A stretch of 64,000 bases of DNA from 21-14-0-10-47-8 sp966211455 (GTDB lineage Bacteria > Bdellovibrionota > Bdellovibrionia > Bdellovibrionales > Bdellovibrionaceae). The notes beneath the pieces were generated by a model. The model did not search any database and was not told where the DNA came from. It saw only the letters and a list, made by a program, of their open reading frames with translations. A program made the position numbers and the translations under genes. The DNA is taken from assembly GCA_966211455.1 (NCBI GenBank), contig CBIHNI010000013.1:69360-133359 (forward strand), written 5' to 3'. Shown one piece after another: positions 1-9,071 of this stretch (positions are counted from its first letter, which is position 1; each line of letters starts with the position of its first letter).

Positions 1-954
1 GATGTCCGCTTTGGCGTCGCCTTCTTCGATTAGCAGGCGTGCCATCTCAAGATTTCCTTCGTAAGCGGCCCAGTGCAAAGGGCGCCAGTTGGCTTTGTTG
101 CGGGATTCGACCGAAACTTTGCGTTCAATCAGGCCGCGAACAAAATCGATGTCGCCGCTTTCAACCCCGTAATGCATGACCGTGTTTTTATTCTTATCGA
201 CGACCTTTTTCAGTTCGGGCTCTTGATCCAGCAAATCCAAGGCGGCGTCATAACCACTCATGCGAACCATATCGAAAAGTGAACAACCACCGTCGGTATG
301 AGTGTGATTTAAAGCGCTCTTCGGATTCAATTTTCGAATGTGCTGAGCCAGCTTCAAACTTCCCGAGAAATCATAAGGCTGGCACCCCTGTTTGGTGGCG
401 ATGTCGATCGGGTAGCGGGTCATGTGCAGGATCCAATCAAAAATTTCAGGATCGCCTGACAGGGCGGCCGAATGAAGAGCCGTTAGGCCACCAGTGGTTT
501 TCACCTTGAGATCATCGCCATTCAAAAGCTTTTCGGTCCACTCGCGGCTTCCGCCCATTAGCGCCGCCATCCACAAGGGGGCGCCATTCGTGGTTTTGCT
601 GTTAGTGGCAGCGCCACGTTCGATCAAATCCTGGGCAATCTCAAAATGGCCGTTGCCAAGCGCGCGGTACAAAGCGGTGCGGCCCTGGTTGTCGGATTGT
701 TGCAAAGAAAGGCCTTCGTCCAGAAGAAGCTTCACCATGGCCCGTTGACCTTTGGCGGCCGCTTCAAGAACTGGAAGTTTTGCCGGGTCATGGGGACCTT
801 GCATAAACTTGCTAAAGTGCAAAACATAATGGGTCGGAACGCTTTTCGAGAATTGAATCAGCTGGCGTGCGGTCGCAAGATCGCCCGTGCGAATGGCTTT
901 CAACCAAACATAATGAAAGCGCGCCAAACCCCATTGATCGATATTTTTCAGCAT
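1..954 (-). CDS. Ankyrin-repeat protein (3' end beyond window)
   Basis: Read on the minus strand from ATG at 954, this frame stays open for 318 codons to the window edge, so the C-terminus is missing. Ankyrin consensus units recur along it, for example GGLTALHSAALSGD, NTVMHYGVESGDIDFVRGLI and RPLHWAAYEGNLEMARLL, at roughly 33-residue spacing after a non-repeat N-terminus of about 60 residues. No signal peptide is visible, so it is probably cytoplasmic. Ankyrin repeats bind proteins; the partner cannot be told. It lies 23 bp downstream of the exported protein gene on the same strand, so the two may be co-transcribed. Confidence 0.85.
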   Translation of the reverse strand, partial: MLKNIDQWGLARFHYVWLKAIRTGDLATARQLIQFSKSVPTHYVLHFSKFMQGPHDPAKLPVLEAAAKGQRAMVKLLLDEGLSLQQSDNQGRTALYRALGNGHFEIAQDLIERGAATNSKTTNGAPLWMAALMGGSREWTEKLLNGDDLKVKTTGGLTALHSAALSGDPEIFDWILHMTRYPIDIATKQGCQPYDFSGSLKLAQHIRKLNPKSALNHTHTDGGCSLFDMVRMSGYDAALDLLDQEPELKKVVDKNKNTVMHYGVESGDIDFVRGLIERKVSVESRNKANWRPLHWAAYEGNLEMARLLIEEGDAKADI

Positions 955-977
955 GGTGGGTTCCAGAAGGAATCAGG

Positions 978-1418
978 TTATTTTGATTTTTTTGCCGTGT
1001 CGACGAAGGAGCCAGCCAGCTCCAAGCGGTCGCCGACCATCATGCCGATTTGTTCCAGCATGGGTTCGTCGTCTCTGGAGATCAGTTTGTATTCGCGAGC
1101 AATCGCCAAGCGACCTTGAACTGCGATGACCTTCAATTGACCGACCAAGATATCAAAGTCGCCGTAGCTTTGAACGCCCGAAGCATCACGAACCGTCATT
1201 TTGCGGATGACGTTGACGACCAGATTCTTTTTAAGACCAGCATCGCTGCCAGCGTTGATGTAGAAATCTTTGTAGACAGGGGCTTCATCAGACAAGGGGA
1301 TGTTTCGTCGAACCTCGACGATGTTGACGTCCGCGCTGAACGCCTCCCAAGAAAATAAAAGAACAAGAATGGCAAATCCGGCCATTAAAAATAGTCTTCC
1401 TAAACCTTTGTTCAACAT
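978..1418 (-). CDS. Exported protein of unknown function
   Basis: The product has 146 residues. The frame extends further upstream, but the ATG at 1418 follows a GAGGGA ribosome site and opens a clear signal peptide (MLNKGLGRLFLMAGFAIL..., probable cleavage after AFSA), so it is chosen. The mature part contains 'FYINAGSDAGLKKNLVVNV' and 'VGQLKVIAVQGRLAIA', which resembles the small beta-rich domains of envelope proteins such as the FlgT C-terminal domain; this is a resemblance by eye only. It is likely periplasmic. It is transcribed away from flagellin and leads into the ankyrin gene. Confidence 0.7.
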   Translation of the reverse strand: MLNKGLGRLFLMAGFAILVLLFSWEAFSADVNIVEVRRNIPLSDEAPVYKDFYINAGSDAGLKKNLVVNVIRKMTVRDASGVQSYGDFDILVGQLKVIAVQGRLAIAREYKLISRDDEPMLEQIGMMVGDRLELAGSFVDTAKKSK

Positions 1419-1841
1419 GACAATCCCTCGCCACTGTTTGGCGACTTCCTGTCTTTTACAATCAAGCATCCTGCTTGAAGGTTTTGCATCCAAGTTGCAT
1501 TTGGGTGCATTTTTTTGTTCCGCAATTCTTTCCGCGATTCCTTTGCAGAAAAAATTTGCTCCATTTTTAATCGGAGTTTTCTTCAAGAAACTTGATAGGA
1601 ATGAGACGCTTTCACAATCCTTCAAACGACGTCCAGTCGAGTTCGATTTTGGTTTCAAAAAGCGTCAAGATTTTGTCTCTGAAAACTCACAATTTCATCT
1701 CATCTTAAACCTATCGAATTACAGCACGTCTAGTTTTAAAAATGCAACATCGATTTCGACTGAAGTCGCGTTGAAGTTTTGACGCCGAAGTCGAAGAGTT
1801 GCTTGCGTTTGGAACACGCATCAAAACAGGAGAAGTGAAAA
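1419..1841. other. 423-bp gene-free region upstream of flagellin
   Basis: This is the divergent intergenic region between the exported protein (minus) and flagellin (plus). It is AT-rich and carries long T and A tracts around 1520-1580. It should hold the flagellin promoter, but I found no convincing sigma-28 (TAAA-N15-GCCGATAA) or sigma-54 (GG-N10-GC) match. The open frames across it lack ribosome sites and look like chance. Confidence 0.5.
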
Positions 1842-2675
1842 ATGGGAATGAGAGTGACTACGAATATTGCCGCCGTGAATGCACAGCGGAACCTGGTCCA
1901 GAGCCAACGGGTTGTGAATAAAAGCATGGCTCAACTTTCAAGCGGTAGCCGCATCAATATCGCAGCAGACGACGCAGCCGGATTGGCGATTTCTGAAAGA
2001 TTGAAATCAAGCATCCGTTCAGCTCGTCAGGCAAACCGCAATGCGAACGATGGTATCTCGATGGTTCAGACCGCGGAAGGTGGCTTGAACGAAATCGGTA
2101 ACATCATCACGCGACTGCGCGAACTTGGAATCCAAGGGGCTTCAGACACAGTTGGTTCTGTGGAACGTGGCTTTATGGATAAAGAGGTTCAGCAGATGAA
2201 GTCGGAGATTCAACGTATTTCATTGTCGACCAAGTGGGGAACAACCAACTTGTTGGACGGTACGACTCCGAAATTTGACTTCCAAATCGGTGTTTACAAT
2301 AAAGAAGATGAAGATCGCATCAGCTTCGACGCTGCTCAAAACGTAGCGACTTTGGACGCTTTGGGTTTGGGTGGTCTTGATTATACAACTAAAGAAGGAG
2401 CTCAAGAGGCTCTGAACTTCCTGGATAACGCACAAAATTCTGTCAACGGAATGCGTTCGAATCTGGGAGCTCTTCAAAACCGTCTGACCTCAACGGTCGA
2501 CAACTTGGGTGTTTTGGAAGAGAACATGTCAGCTGCGAATTCACGTATCCGTGATACGGATGTGGCGAATGCGTCTTCTGATATGACGAAGAATAACATT
2601 CTTTTACAAGCTTCAACAGCAACTTTGGCGCAAGCGAATCAAATCAACCAGCTTGCATTGAAGTTGATCGGATAA
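1842..2675 (+). CDS. fliC: Flagellin
   Basis: The product is the 277-residue subunit of the flagellar filament, exported by the flagellar type III system. The N-terminal D0/D1 region (MGMRVTTNIAAVNAQRNL, LSSGSRINIAADDAAGLAIS) and the C-terminal region (ENMSAANSRIRDTDVANASS, LAQANQINQLALKLI) are canonical. The variable centre is short, about 60 residues, so this is a compact flagellin without large surface domains. The start has an AGGAGAAG site 7 bases upstream. A strong terminator follows. Bdellovibrio strains usually carry several flagellin genes; only one is in this window. Confidence 0.97.
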   Translation: MGMRVTTNIAAVNAQRNLVQSQRVVNKSMAQLSSGSRINIAADDAAGLAISERLKSSIRSARQANRNANDGISMVQTAEGGLNEIGNIITRLRELGIQGASDTVGSVERGFMDKEVQQMKSEIQRISLSTKWGTTNLLDGTTPKFDFQIGVYNKEDEDRISFDAAQNVATLDALGLGGLDYTTKEGAQEALNFLDNAQNSVNGMRSNLGALQNRLTSTVDNLGVLEENMSAANSRIRDTDVANASSDMTKNNILLQASTATLAQANQINQLALKLIG

Positions 2676-2731
2676 GAAAGAAGCGGGATCTCATTTGAAG
2701 TCCTGTGTGGATTTTATCTGACTCTATTCCC

Positions 2732-2759
2732 AAAGCCCGGGGTGTTGATCCCGGGCTTT
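2732..2759 (+). terminator. Rho-independent terminator after flagellin
   Basis: A perfect 10-bp stem (AAAGCCCGGG / CCCGGGCTTT) with an 8-nt loop is followed by ATTTTTTATT. It lies 56 bases after the flagellin stop and just before the convergent macB stop. The flanking A and T tracts may let it work in both directions. Confidence 0.9.
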
Positions 2760-2764
2760 ATTTT

Positions 2765-4717
2765 TTATTCGTATCTTAAGGCATCGATGGGATTCAGCCG
2801 CGAAGCTTTCTTTGCCGGGTAAACGCCGAAAATAATTCCGATCAGCGCGGATGTGACAAAAGACAAAAGCACGGATTCGACCGACACCGATGTGCTCCAT
2901 CCCGAGATCGCCGACAGCAACACCGTGATCAGCCAACCTAAAAAGATTCCGGTTAGGCCCCCGATGGCACTGACCACCACCGACTCGACCAAGAACTGAA
3001 GCAAGATATCGGTTCGTTTGGCGCCGATGGCTTTGCGAAGGCCAATCTCCTTTGTGCGTTCGGTGACTGAAACCAACATGATATTCATGATCCCAATTCC
3101 GCCGACAATCAGCGAGATGGCCGCGATCACCGCCAGCAGCATCGACATGGTTTTCGAAGTCTGCGAAAGGGCGGCTTGCACGTCAGCCATATTGAAGATC
3201 TGGAAAGCTTCCTCCTCCTGCGAAGGTGGCACGCGTTTTCGTTTGAGCATCAGTTGTAAAATGGATGCTTGCGCTTCGGCGATGTTATCGGCGCTATCAA
3301 TTTCAAGCTCGATCGAATCGACATATTGCTTTCCCAGCAATCGGTACATCGCCGTGTTGACGGGAATAATAATGGTGTCATCTTGATTGCGGAAACCACT
3401 GGCACCTTTTTCTGGTAAAACGCCGATCACCTGAAACAGAACACGATTGATTTTAATCATCTCGCCAATCGGATTCTGATCTCCGAAAAGCTCTTTCACC
3501 AAAGTCACGCCGATCACGGCGACCCTGGCGCGCATTTGATTTTCTTGCGCGGTGAAAAAGCGACCTTGCGTTGGCGTGGCCGCATGCATATCGGGATAGG
3601 CTTCGCCCGTACCCTGCACTTGGGTCGACCAGTTTTTATTCTGATAGACGACCTGGGCCCGGCCTTGAACCTGTGCAGAAGACTGCTTTAAATGTTCGAT
3701 CTCGGTCGAAAGCGCCAAGGCGTCGTCGTCCGTCAGTCGGGTGGTCGCACCCGATTCTTGTGCGACACCCCCCACACGAATGGATCCCGACCGCAGAACC
3801 AAAAGATTGGATCCCAAAGACGAAAGCTGGCTTTCGATCTGCTGTTGAGCCCCGCGACCCAAAGCCAGCATGGCAACGACGGCCGCAACGCCGATCAGAA
3901 TGCCTAACATCGAAAGAGCGGTACGGACCTTGTTGGCGGCCAATGTGCGAAAGCCTTCTTGAAAGTGATTGGCAAATTCACCGAAGGTGAACTCTTTCCG
4001 CGAGCGATCCGGTTTTGTGATATCGGCCTGGGCCGGTTTATTGAAATCTGCATTGCGTTCGTCAGAAACGATCACGCCGTCGCGCATGCGGATCAAGCGC
4101 TTGGCTTCGGCAGCGACTTCTTCTTCGTGGGTAACGAGCAAAACCGTGATGCCTTGCTCGTTCAGCTCGCGCAGGATTCGCATGATTTCGGTTTGCGAAG
4201 TGGAGTCCAGATTTCCCGTCGGCTCATCGGCTAAAATCATGCGTGGGCGATTGATCAAGGACCGGGCAATGGCCACACGCTGCTGCTGACCACCGGAAAG
4301 CTCGTTCGGTTTGTGGTCCACGCGCTGACCCAAGCCCACCTGATTCAGCAATTCGGCGGATCGGTGGGATTGAGTCGTTTGCCGCGAATACAGCAGGGGA
4401 AGGGCGACATTTTCTTGCGCTGACATCCGCGGCAGCAGGTGGAACTGTTGAAAAATAAAGCCCAGCTCTTCTCGGCGCAGGCTGGCCAGCTCGTCTTCGT
4501 TGAGATTGGAGATCTCGCGTCCGTTCAAAAGATAAGAGCCCGAGCTTGGAACATCCAAAAGCCCTAAGATATTCATCAGGGTCGACTTGCCGGAACCTGA
4601 TGGTCCCATGATGGCGACAAAGTCTCCATCTTCGATGGTCAGATCCACACCTTTCAGAATTTTAAGATCCTCTTCGCCCATCTTGTAAGATTTGGTGACG
4701 TTTCGAATCTGAATCAT
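2765..4717 (-). CDS. macB: MacB-type ABC transporter, ATPase plus permease
   Basis: This 650-residue inner-membrane protein has an N-terminal ABC ATPase (Walker A GPSGSGKST near residue 40, signature LSGGQQQRVAIARS, Walker B ILADEPTGNLD). It is followed by a MacB permease: one membrane segment near residue 275, a large periplasmic domain, then three segments in the last 150 residues with the FtsX-like stretch GGIGIMNIMLVSVTERTKEI. MacB proteins drive tripartite export of macrolides, peptides or toxins through TolC. It is the last gene of the marR-tolC-macA-macB operon, 3 bp after macA. The substrate is not evident. Confidence 0.95.
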   Translation of the reverse strand: MIQIRNVTKSYKMGEEDLKILKGVDLTIEDGDFVAIMGPSGSGKSTLMNILGLLDVPSSGSYLLNGREISNLNEDELASLRREELGFIFQQFHLLPRMSAQENVALPLLYSRQTTQSHRSAELLNQVGLGQRVDHKPNELSGGQQQRVAIARSLINRPRMILADEPTGNLDSTSQTEIMRILRELNEQGITVLLVTHEEEVAAEAKRLIRMRDGVIVSDERNADFNKPAQADITKPDRSRKEFTFGEFANHFQEGFRTLAANKVRTALSMLGILIGVAAVVAMLALGRGAQQQIESQLSSLGSNLLVLRSGSIRVGGVAQESGATTRLTDDDALALSTEIEHLKQSSAQVQGRAQVVYQNKNWSTQVQGTGEAYPDMHAATPTQGRFFTAQENQMRARVAVIGVTLVKELFGDQNPIGEMIKINRVLFQVIGVLPEKGASGFRNQDDTIIIPVNTAMYRLLGKQYVDSIELEIDSADNIAEAQASILQLMLKRKRVPPSQEEEAFQIFNMADVQAALSQTSKTMSMLLAVIAAISLIVGGIGIMNIMLVSVTERTKEIGLRKAIGAKRTDILLQFLVESVVVSAIGGLTGIFLGWLITVLLSAISGWSTSVSVESVLLSFVTSALIGIIFGVYPAKKASRLNPIDALRYE

Positions 4718-4720
4718 AAA

Positions 4721-5704
4721 CTATCGGCGCGAGCCGCCTCCGCCTGGGGGCCCGCCGCCCGGCGGACGTTTGCCTCCGAACGGCGAGAATGGATTGCTGG
4801 ATCCGCCTTGCTTATCTGATTTCGCTTCGGCCCGGATCACGACTTCGCCTTCTTGCAGGCCCGAAAGAATTTCGGTTTTCTTGCCGTCACTTAAACCCGT
4901 TTCGATACTGCGTTCCTGAGATTTTCCATCCGTTCCGCGAACGGTGACCTTGGCTTTGCCACCGTTTAAAACAATCGCCTCCGCCGGTAAAAGAAGAACG
5001 TTCTGTTTATTTTCTTGCAAGAAGCGGACATTGGCGGTCATGCCGCTGCGAAGAAATTCAGGCGTTTTTTCTGGTAAGACATCGACCACATAAGTGGTGA
5101 CATTGCTGACGGTTTTGGCTTCGTAAGCAATTTGATCGACTTGTGCTGGCAGAACCTGATCCGGATAGGCATCCAAGATAATTTCGGCTTTTTGCTTCAG
5201 CTTGATCTTGGCAATATCCGTTTCATCGACTTGCGCCTTCACTGTTAAGCGATCGGACATGGCAAAGACCACATCGGTTGCCGTGATCGTCTGTCCTGGC
5301 TCGACGTTGCGAAGAATGACGGTGCCGGCAAGAGGGGCTATGATCGGGGCCGGTTTGTACATTTCTTCCCAGCGCTGCACTTCTTCGGTTCCACGAGCCC
5401 GGGCGGCATCCAGCAGAGCCGCACGTTCTGTCGAACTCATCCAAGCTAAGATCTGACCCTTGCGAACCTTGTCGCCTTCTTTGACTAGAATTTCGTTGGT
5501 GCGGCCCGCGACCGGAGATTTAATTTCCAGGCGGTTTTCAGGTTGCACCGTTCCGGTCGAAAGAATCGAGATCTGCAGGTCGCCGCGCTCGGTTTGATAC
5601 TCTTTAAAGGTCGGGCGGTTCGAGTTCGAATTCTTCCACCAAAAAAATCCGCCACCGGTCAACACTAAGACCACAATTAGAATCATCCACTTTTTGTTCT
5701 TCAT
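4721..5704 (-). CDS. macA: MacA-like periplasmic adaptor (HlyD family)
   Basis: This 327-residue membrane-fusion protein has an N-terminal anchor (MILIVVLVLTGGGFFWW), a biotinyl-lipoyl-like domain, and beta-barrel and membrane-proximal domains. It links MacB to the TolC-like channel. The alpha-hairpin between the two lipoyl halves is very short, about 25 residues around RAALLDAARARGTEEV, where MacA usually has a long coiled coil. The C-terminus is an unusual Gly/Pro-rich basic tail (PPGGGPPGGGGSRR). The start overlaps the tolC stop by 4 bp. Confidence 0.92.
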   Translation of the reverse strand: MKNKKWMILIVVLVLTGGGFFWWKNSNSNRPTFKEYQTERGDLQISILSTGTVQPENRLEIKSPVAGRTNEILVKEGDKVRKGQILAWMSSTERAALLDAARARGTEEVQRWEEMYKPAPIIAPLAGTVILRNVEPGQTITATDVVFAMSDRLTVKAQVDETDIAKIKLKQKAEIILDAYPDQVLPAQVDQIAYEAKTVSNVTTYVVDVLPEKTPEFLRSGMTANVRFLQENKQNVLLLPAEAIVLNGGKAKVTVRGTDGKSQERSIETGLSDGKKTEILSGLQEGEVVIRAEAKSDKQGGSSNPFSPFGGKRPPGGGPPGGGGSRR

Positions 5705-6957
5705 GGCAGAACTCCTTCACCACGAGCTTGGTTCCATGCGGCTTCGCTCAGCACGCGGGCCTTTTCACTTTGCACATAGTTCTTTTGTCGTGTGATCAAA
5801 TCATTTTCGATCACATCCCAATCATTAAAAGAAATCAGGCCGTTGTTATACTGACTGCGCGCAATTTCCGAGCGCGCGGTTGCGGCCTTGCGGAAGCTTT
5901 CATCGACCTGCAGCTTTTGAATGGCTTGCACGAATGTTTGATAAGCCTGTCGCAAGGATTCAACTTGCGTTTGATTGACCGCCACCTTTTGCTGCAGTGA
6001 AGAGCTTTGCGTGAAAGATGCGTTTTGTACGGCCGAATAATCTTTGCCGCCATCGAAAAGCGGAATCGTGATGGCGGCGCCCAAAGACCAGCGGTCATTC
6101 TTCGGAAAGAATTCCGGACTGCTGCGACCCACGCTGCCAGTTAAGCTGAGACTTGGGAAATAGTTCGATCTCGCAACACCGATGGCCGCCGTCTGCGAAT
6201 CCACGGTTGCTAGAATATCTTGATAAGACGGGGTCTGCAGCGCCAAGCTTTCAAAATTAGGTTCGGTCGCGGGGGCGTCCGACACCGGAACCGCAGCGGC
6301 AATTCGCGCCGTTTCCGGAACTGAAACCTGTAGGAAGTTGGCAAGCGTGATCTGCGCGAGCTCTAAAGCATGCCGAGCCTGCAGACCATCGTACTTGGCT
6401 TGCGCGAGGTAGGCTTCCGACAAAAGCACCGAGCCTTTATTTTCACGCCCACCTTCAAAGCGAAGTTCAACCAAGCGCAAGTTGCGCTGGCGGCGTTCGA
6501 TAATATTGTCCGTGAGCCTCACATTTTCACGAGCCGTGAGGAGGTTCTGATAAGCGGTGACAAAATCATTGCTGATTTGCGCTTTCGCGGTTTGGAAAGT
6601 GGCCGCGGCCCCACGGGTGTTGGCTTCGGCTTGATTCGTTTTATAATAATCACGAAGCCCCGCAAACAGATTCTGCGAAACGGTCAAAGAGGCACCGTAA
6701 GTTTTATCCGTGGTTTCACCACCGGCATCCAATTCGGTCTTTGATTGATTGTAAGACAGGCTTCCCGAAAGCGAAGGCCAGTATCCGCTGCGCGCCCCCC
6801 GCTCTAAAGACTGGGTGGCTTGATAAGAAAGCTCGGCCGCCCGGTACTGGGGGTTGTTGTTTTTCAATAAGTCCAACACTTGATTCCAGCTCATCTCATT
6901 GGCAGATGCCGCATAGGTGAGGACTGGAATGAAAATGAATAAAAGCAGAGATCTCAT
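5701..6957 (-). CDS. tolC: TolC-family outer-membrane efflux protein
   Basis: This 418-residue protein has a signal peptide ending near YAASA and two outer-membrane efflux repeats rich in long helices, with the typical motifs LSYNQSKTELDAGG, LTVSQNLFAG and IPLFDGGKDYS. It should form the trimeric outer-membrane duct for the MacAB pump encoded next. The start overlaps the marR stop and its own stop overlaps macA, so translation of the operon is coupled. It could serve other transporters too, as TolC proteins often do. Confidence 0.93.
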   Translation of the reverse strand: MRSLLLFIFIPVLTYAASANEMSWNQVLDLLKNNNPQYRAAELSYQATQSLERGARSGYWPSLSGSLSYNQSKTELDAGGETTDKTYGASLTVSQNLFAGLRDYYKTNQAEANTRGAAATFQTAKAQISNDFVTAYQNLLTARENVRLTDNIIERRQRNLRLVELRFEGGRENKGSVLLSEAYLAQAKYDGLQARHALELAQITLANFLQVSVPETARIAAAVPVSDAPATEPNFESLALQTPSYQDILATVDSQTAAIGVARSNYFPSLSLTGSVGRSSPEFFPKNDRWSLGAAITIPLFDGGKDYSAVQNASFTQSSSLQQKVAVNQTQVESLRQAYQTFVQAIQKLQVDESFRKAATARSEIARSQYNNGLISFNDWDVIENDLITRQKNYVQSEKARVLSEAAWNQARGEGVLP

Positions 6958-7409
6958 TCTCGAGCCTCCTTTAAGAGGGGCGAGTTTTTCAGAATTTTTT
7001 CCAGGCTCGATAAAGCCTCTTCCAGTTCGCGAAGTTCTTTGGTCGAAATCGATTCCAATCGTTTTCCCAAAAGCTCGGCGGCGCCGCCTTTCAGCTCGCG
7101 GAAGAGCGAGTGTCCTTTTTTTGTCAGTTTTAAAATCGCTTGTCGGCGATCGCCAGCCTGGGTGCTGCGCTCAATCAATCCGCGAACCACCAAAGCCTGA
7201 ACCATTTTCGACATGGCCGGTTGACTGACACCGTGTTGATTGGCGATTTGGCTCACGGTGTTCACGCCGCGATCGATTTGCGCCAAAATCCGATACTGGG
7301 GATGCGTCAGGCGTCCTTCGGCGACCTTTTGAACTTCGCCTTTTACGGTGCGAATCATCAGGGGCGCGATTTCAATAAACTGGAGTGCAATATCTTTATT
7401 TCGACCCAT
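6954..7409 (-). CDS. MarR-family transcriptional regulator
   Basis: The 151-residue protein is a winged-helix DNA-binding dimer; VSQIANQHGVSQPAMSKMVQ is the recognition helix region and DRRQAILKLTKKG the wing. MarR proteins usually repress their own operon until a small ligand binds. It heads the efflux operon and a perfect inverted repeat lies just upstream, so it probably senses a pump substrate. ATG at 7409 is preferred; an in-frame TTG at 7430 would add seven residues and would overlap the operator. Confidence 0.93.
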   Translation of the reverse strand: MGRNKDIALQFIEIAPLMIRTVKGEVQKVAEGRLTHPQYRILAQIDRGVNTVSQIANQHGVSQPAMSKMVQALVVRGLIERSTQAGDRRQAILKLTKKGHSLFRELKGGAAELLGKRLESISTKELRELEEALSSLEKILKNSPLLKEARE

Positions 7410-7423
7410 AACAAATCTAATAT

Positions 7424-7456
7424 ATAACAAAGTTATGTATATATCAACTTTGTTAT
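7424..7456. promoter_or_regulatory. Probable MarR operator (inverted repeat)
   Basis: Two perfect 11-bp arms, ATAACAAAGTT and AACTTTGTTAT, are separated by 11 bp of AT-rich sequence, 14 bases upstream of the marR ATG. The 22-bp centre-to-centre distance places both arms on the same DNA face. The position fits autorepression of marR-tolC-macA-macB. Confidence 0.8.
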
Positions 7457-7536
7457 CCTTCCTTGGCCCTATGCTCGCAAAGAAGTGTTGAAACTGTGTG
7501 GAAGATTCTCAGGTTTGGACGTCAGTATGCCATTGG

Positions 7537-8343
7537 TCAAAGGTCGAAAAGGTCGATATTCAAACAGGCTAGCTTTTCCGGCTTATTTTGAGTCACCTTC
7601 GCCCCGAGCTCGGCAATAACCTCGGTCAGACGTTTGCGAAGCTCGCCGTACTGTTCTTCAGAAATGGACATCGGGGCCGTATAAAAAAGCTGAGATGATT
7701 TCGGCAGCTCCATTTTTTCGAAGCCTTTGACTCGCCAGGAAACCTGTCTCGAGCGAATGTAAGGAGATCCCGCTTCAAGGTGCGTGCGCTGCGGACCCAT
7801 CCGATAGCCTTCGGATGTTTGAATGCAGAGTTTTCTTTCGACCAAGAACTGCAGCTTTTTTAAGATCTCTTCGCGTGGCAGTTGAAAACGCTGGGCCAGC
7901 GATTCGACAGACTGAAAACCTTCGATCGATGTTTGCAAACGAATCGCACTGTAAAGCCAGCTCGAGTAGAATTCGGCTTTATCGGCATCGCTAAGGGCGA
8001 TATCTTGTCCGACGATTTCTTTGAGATCTTCCGTTTTCTGTTTTTGGATTTGTTTGATTTCACTTTTGAAATGCTCGCGCAGTTTTTGGCTCCCGGCGCG
8101 TTCGAAATTCACCAGCAACAAAAGGTAATTTCGTTCCTGCAAATTGAGCGAAAGAAATTCGGCTAGAAGGTAGGCGTGTTCTAAAGATAGATTTTTAGGA
8201 CCGCTAAAAACCTGGCTTACCATCACGGCGCTGATACCAAGGGCTTCGGCCATTTTGACATAAACACCATGGCCCCGTTTCGGCTGTTCATCCAGCCAAT
8301 TTCGGACAAATTTCTTGTAATCAGTGAACTCATAAATCTTCAT
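7537..8343 (-). CDS. TIGR02147-family protein, putative regulator
   Basis: The 268-residue protein belongs to the TIGR02147 (DUF4423) group. Its opening MKIYEFTDYKKFVRNWLDEQ and the following HTH-like segment (MAEALGISAVMVSQVFSGP) are characteristic. A second winged-helix-like region (LAQRFQLPREEILKKLQFLV) follows, then a conserved C-terminal domain. These proteins are thought to be DNA-binding regulators but targets are unknown. It is divergent from the exported-protein gene at 8497, which is a candidate target (inference). A paralogue of the same family is encoded at 15015-15746. Confidence 0.85.
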   Translation of the reverse strand: MKIYEFTDYKKFVRNWLDEQPKRGHGVYVKMAEALGISAVMVSQVFSGPKNLSLEHAYLLAEFLSLNLQERNYLLLLVNFERAGSQKLREHFKSEIKQIQKQKTEDLKEIVGQDIALSDADKAEFYSSWLYSAIRLQTSIEGFQSVESLAQRFQLPREEILKKLQFLVERKLCIQTSEGYRMGPQRTHLEAGSPYIRSRQVSWRVKGFEKMELPKSSQLFYTAPMSISEEQYGELRKRLTEVIAELGAKVTQNKPEKLACLNIDLFDL

Positions 8344-8496
8344 ATTTTCATATATTTAAGCATAAAAATTAACCAATAGATAATTTAATAAATAAGTATT
8401 AGCTAATCTCTAAATGAAGGTCCTGATTGACTGCGTTATTCTCCCTTTCGAAACGGACAACAATCAAAACCCCGCAAGGGAAACAAAGGAGATTTT

Positions 8497-9060
8497 ATGA
8501 AAACACTGATTCTTTCACTGATCGCGGCTTTGTCATTTCAGGCCCAAGCTGTCGAGACCTGCAATCGCGAATTAATCCAAGAGGAAATGAACGAGTTGAG
8601 AGCGAGCCCTTACTGGCAGCAAAAGATTCAATCTTTCACTCAGCTGATGAACGAAACCCATGATCGTGATTGCGGCTTTGGTTCAAGCCGGAAAGAAATT
8701 GGAATCGACATCTTCATGGATGATTTGGAATTCACGGCTTTCCCTAAGGGCGGGCAAGTTTTGGAATCGCATGGAAGCTATTCGACATCGACGGATTCGA
8801 AAAGTGACCGCAATCGTCTGAATATTTATCCGGTCGATGCCAGCTTCTACCAACCCGGAGTCGTTGAAATCGTCGCTACGCTTGTAGAAGGTCGTTTCAC
8901 TTTGCTGGCAAAAACTTGCTCACCAAAAGTCGCCGTCGCGCATTTGGTTGCCATCGCTCCTTATGCTTTGAAAGCCAAGTGCGGTTCCGGTGGTCAACAG
9001 GGACCCGACATTGCGCAATCGATCCAATCTGAGATCAATGACATCTTGGATGGCGAATAA
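8497..9060 (+). CDS. Exported protein sharing a domain with the 9740 lipoprotein
   Basis: This 187-residue protein has a signal peptide (MKTLILSLIAALSFQAQA) after an AAAGGAG ribosome site. Almost the entire mature protein aligns with the C-terminal half of the lipoprotein encoded at 9740-10984: an opening Cys with ELIQEEMNELRASPYW versus KLIQQQNEEMKKSAYW, then IDIFMDDLEFTA versus IDIFADDAEFLA, and CSPKVAVAHLVA versus CSPKILLANLIA. Conserved cysteines suggest periplasmic disulfides. No known family is recognised. It is the first of three same-strand exported proteins. Confidence 0.75.
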   Translation: MKTLILSLIAALSFQAQAVETCNRELIQEEMNELRASPYWQQKIQSFTQLMNETHDRDCGFGSSRKEIGIDIFMDDLEFTAFPKGGQVLESHGSYSTSTDSKSDRNRLNIYPVDASFYQPGVVEIVATLVEGRFTLLAKTCSPKVAVAHLVAIAPYALKAKCGSGGQQGPDIAQSIQSEINDILDGE

Positions 9061-9071
9061 GGAGGACGAGA

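Noticed and set aside
1050..1358. Plus-strand frame opposite the exported protein gene
   Set aside because: It is the antisense shadow of a gene with a good signal peptide and ribosome site.
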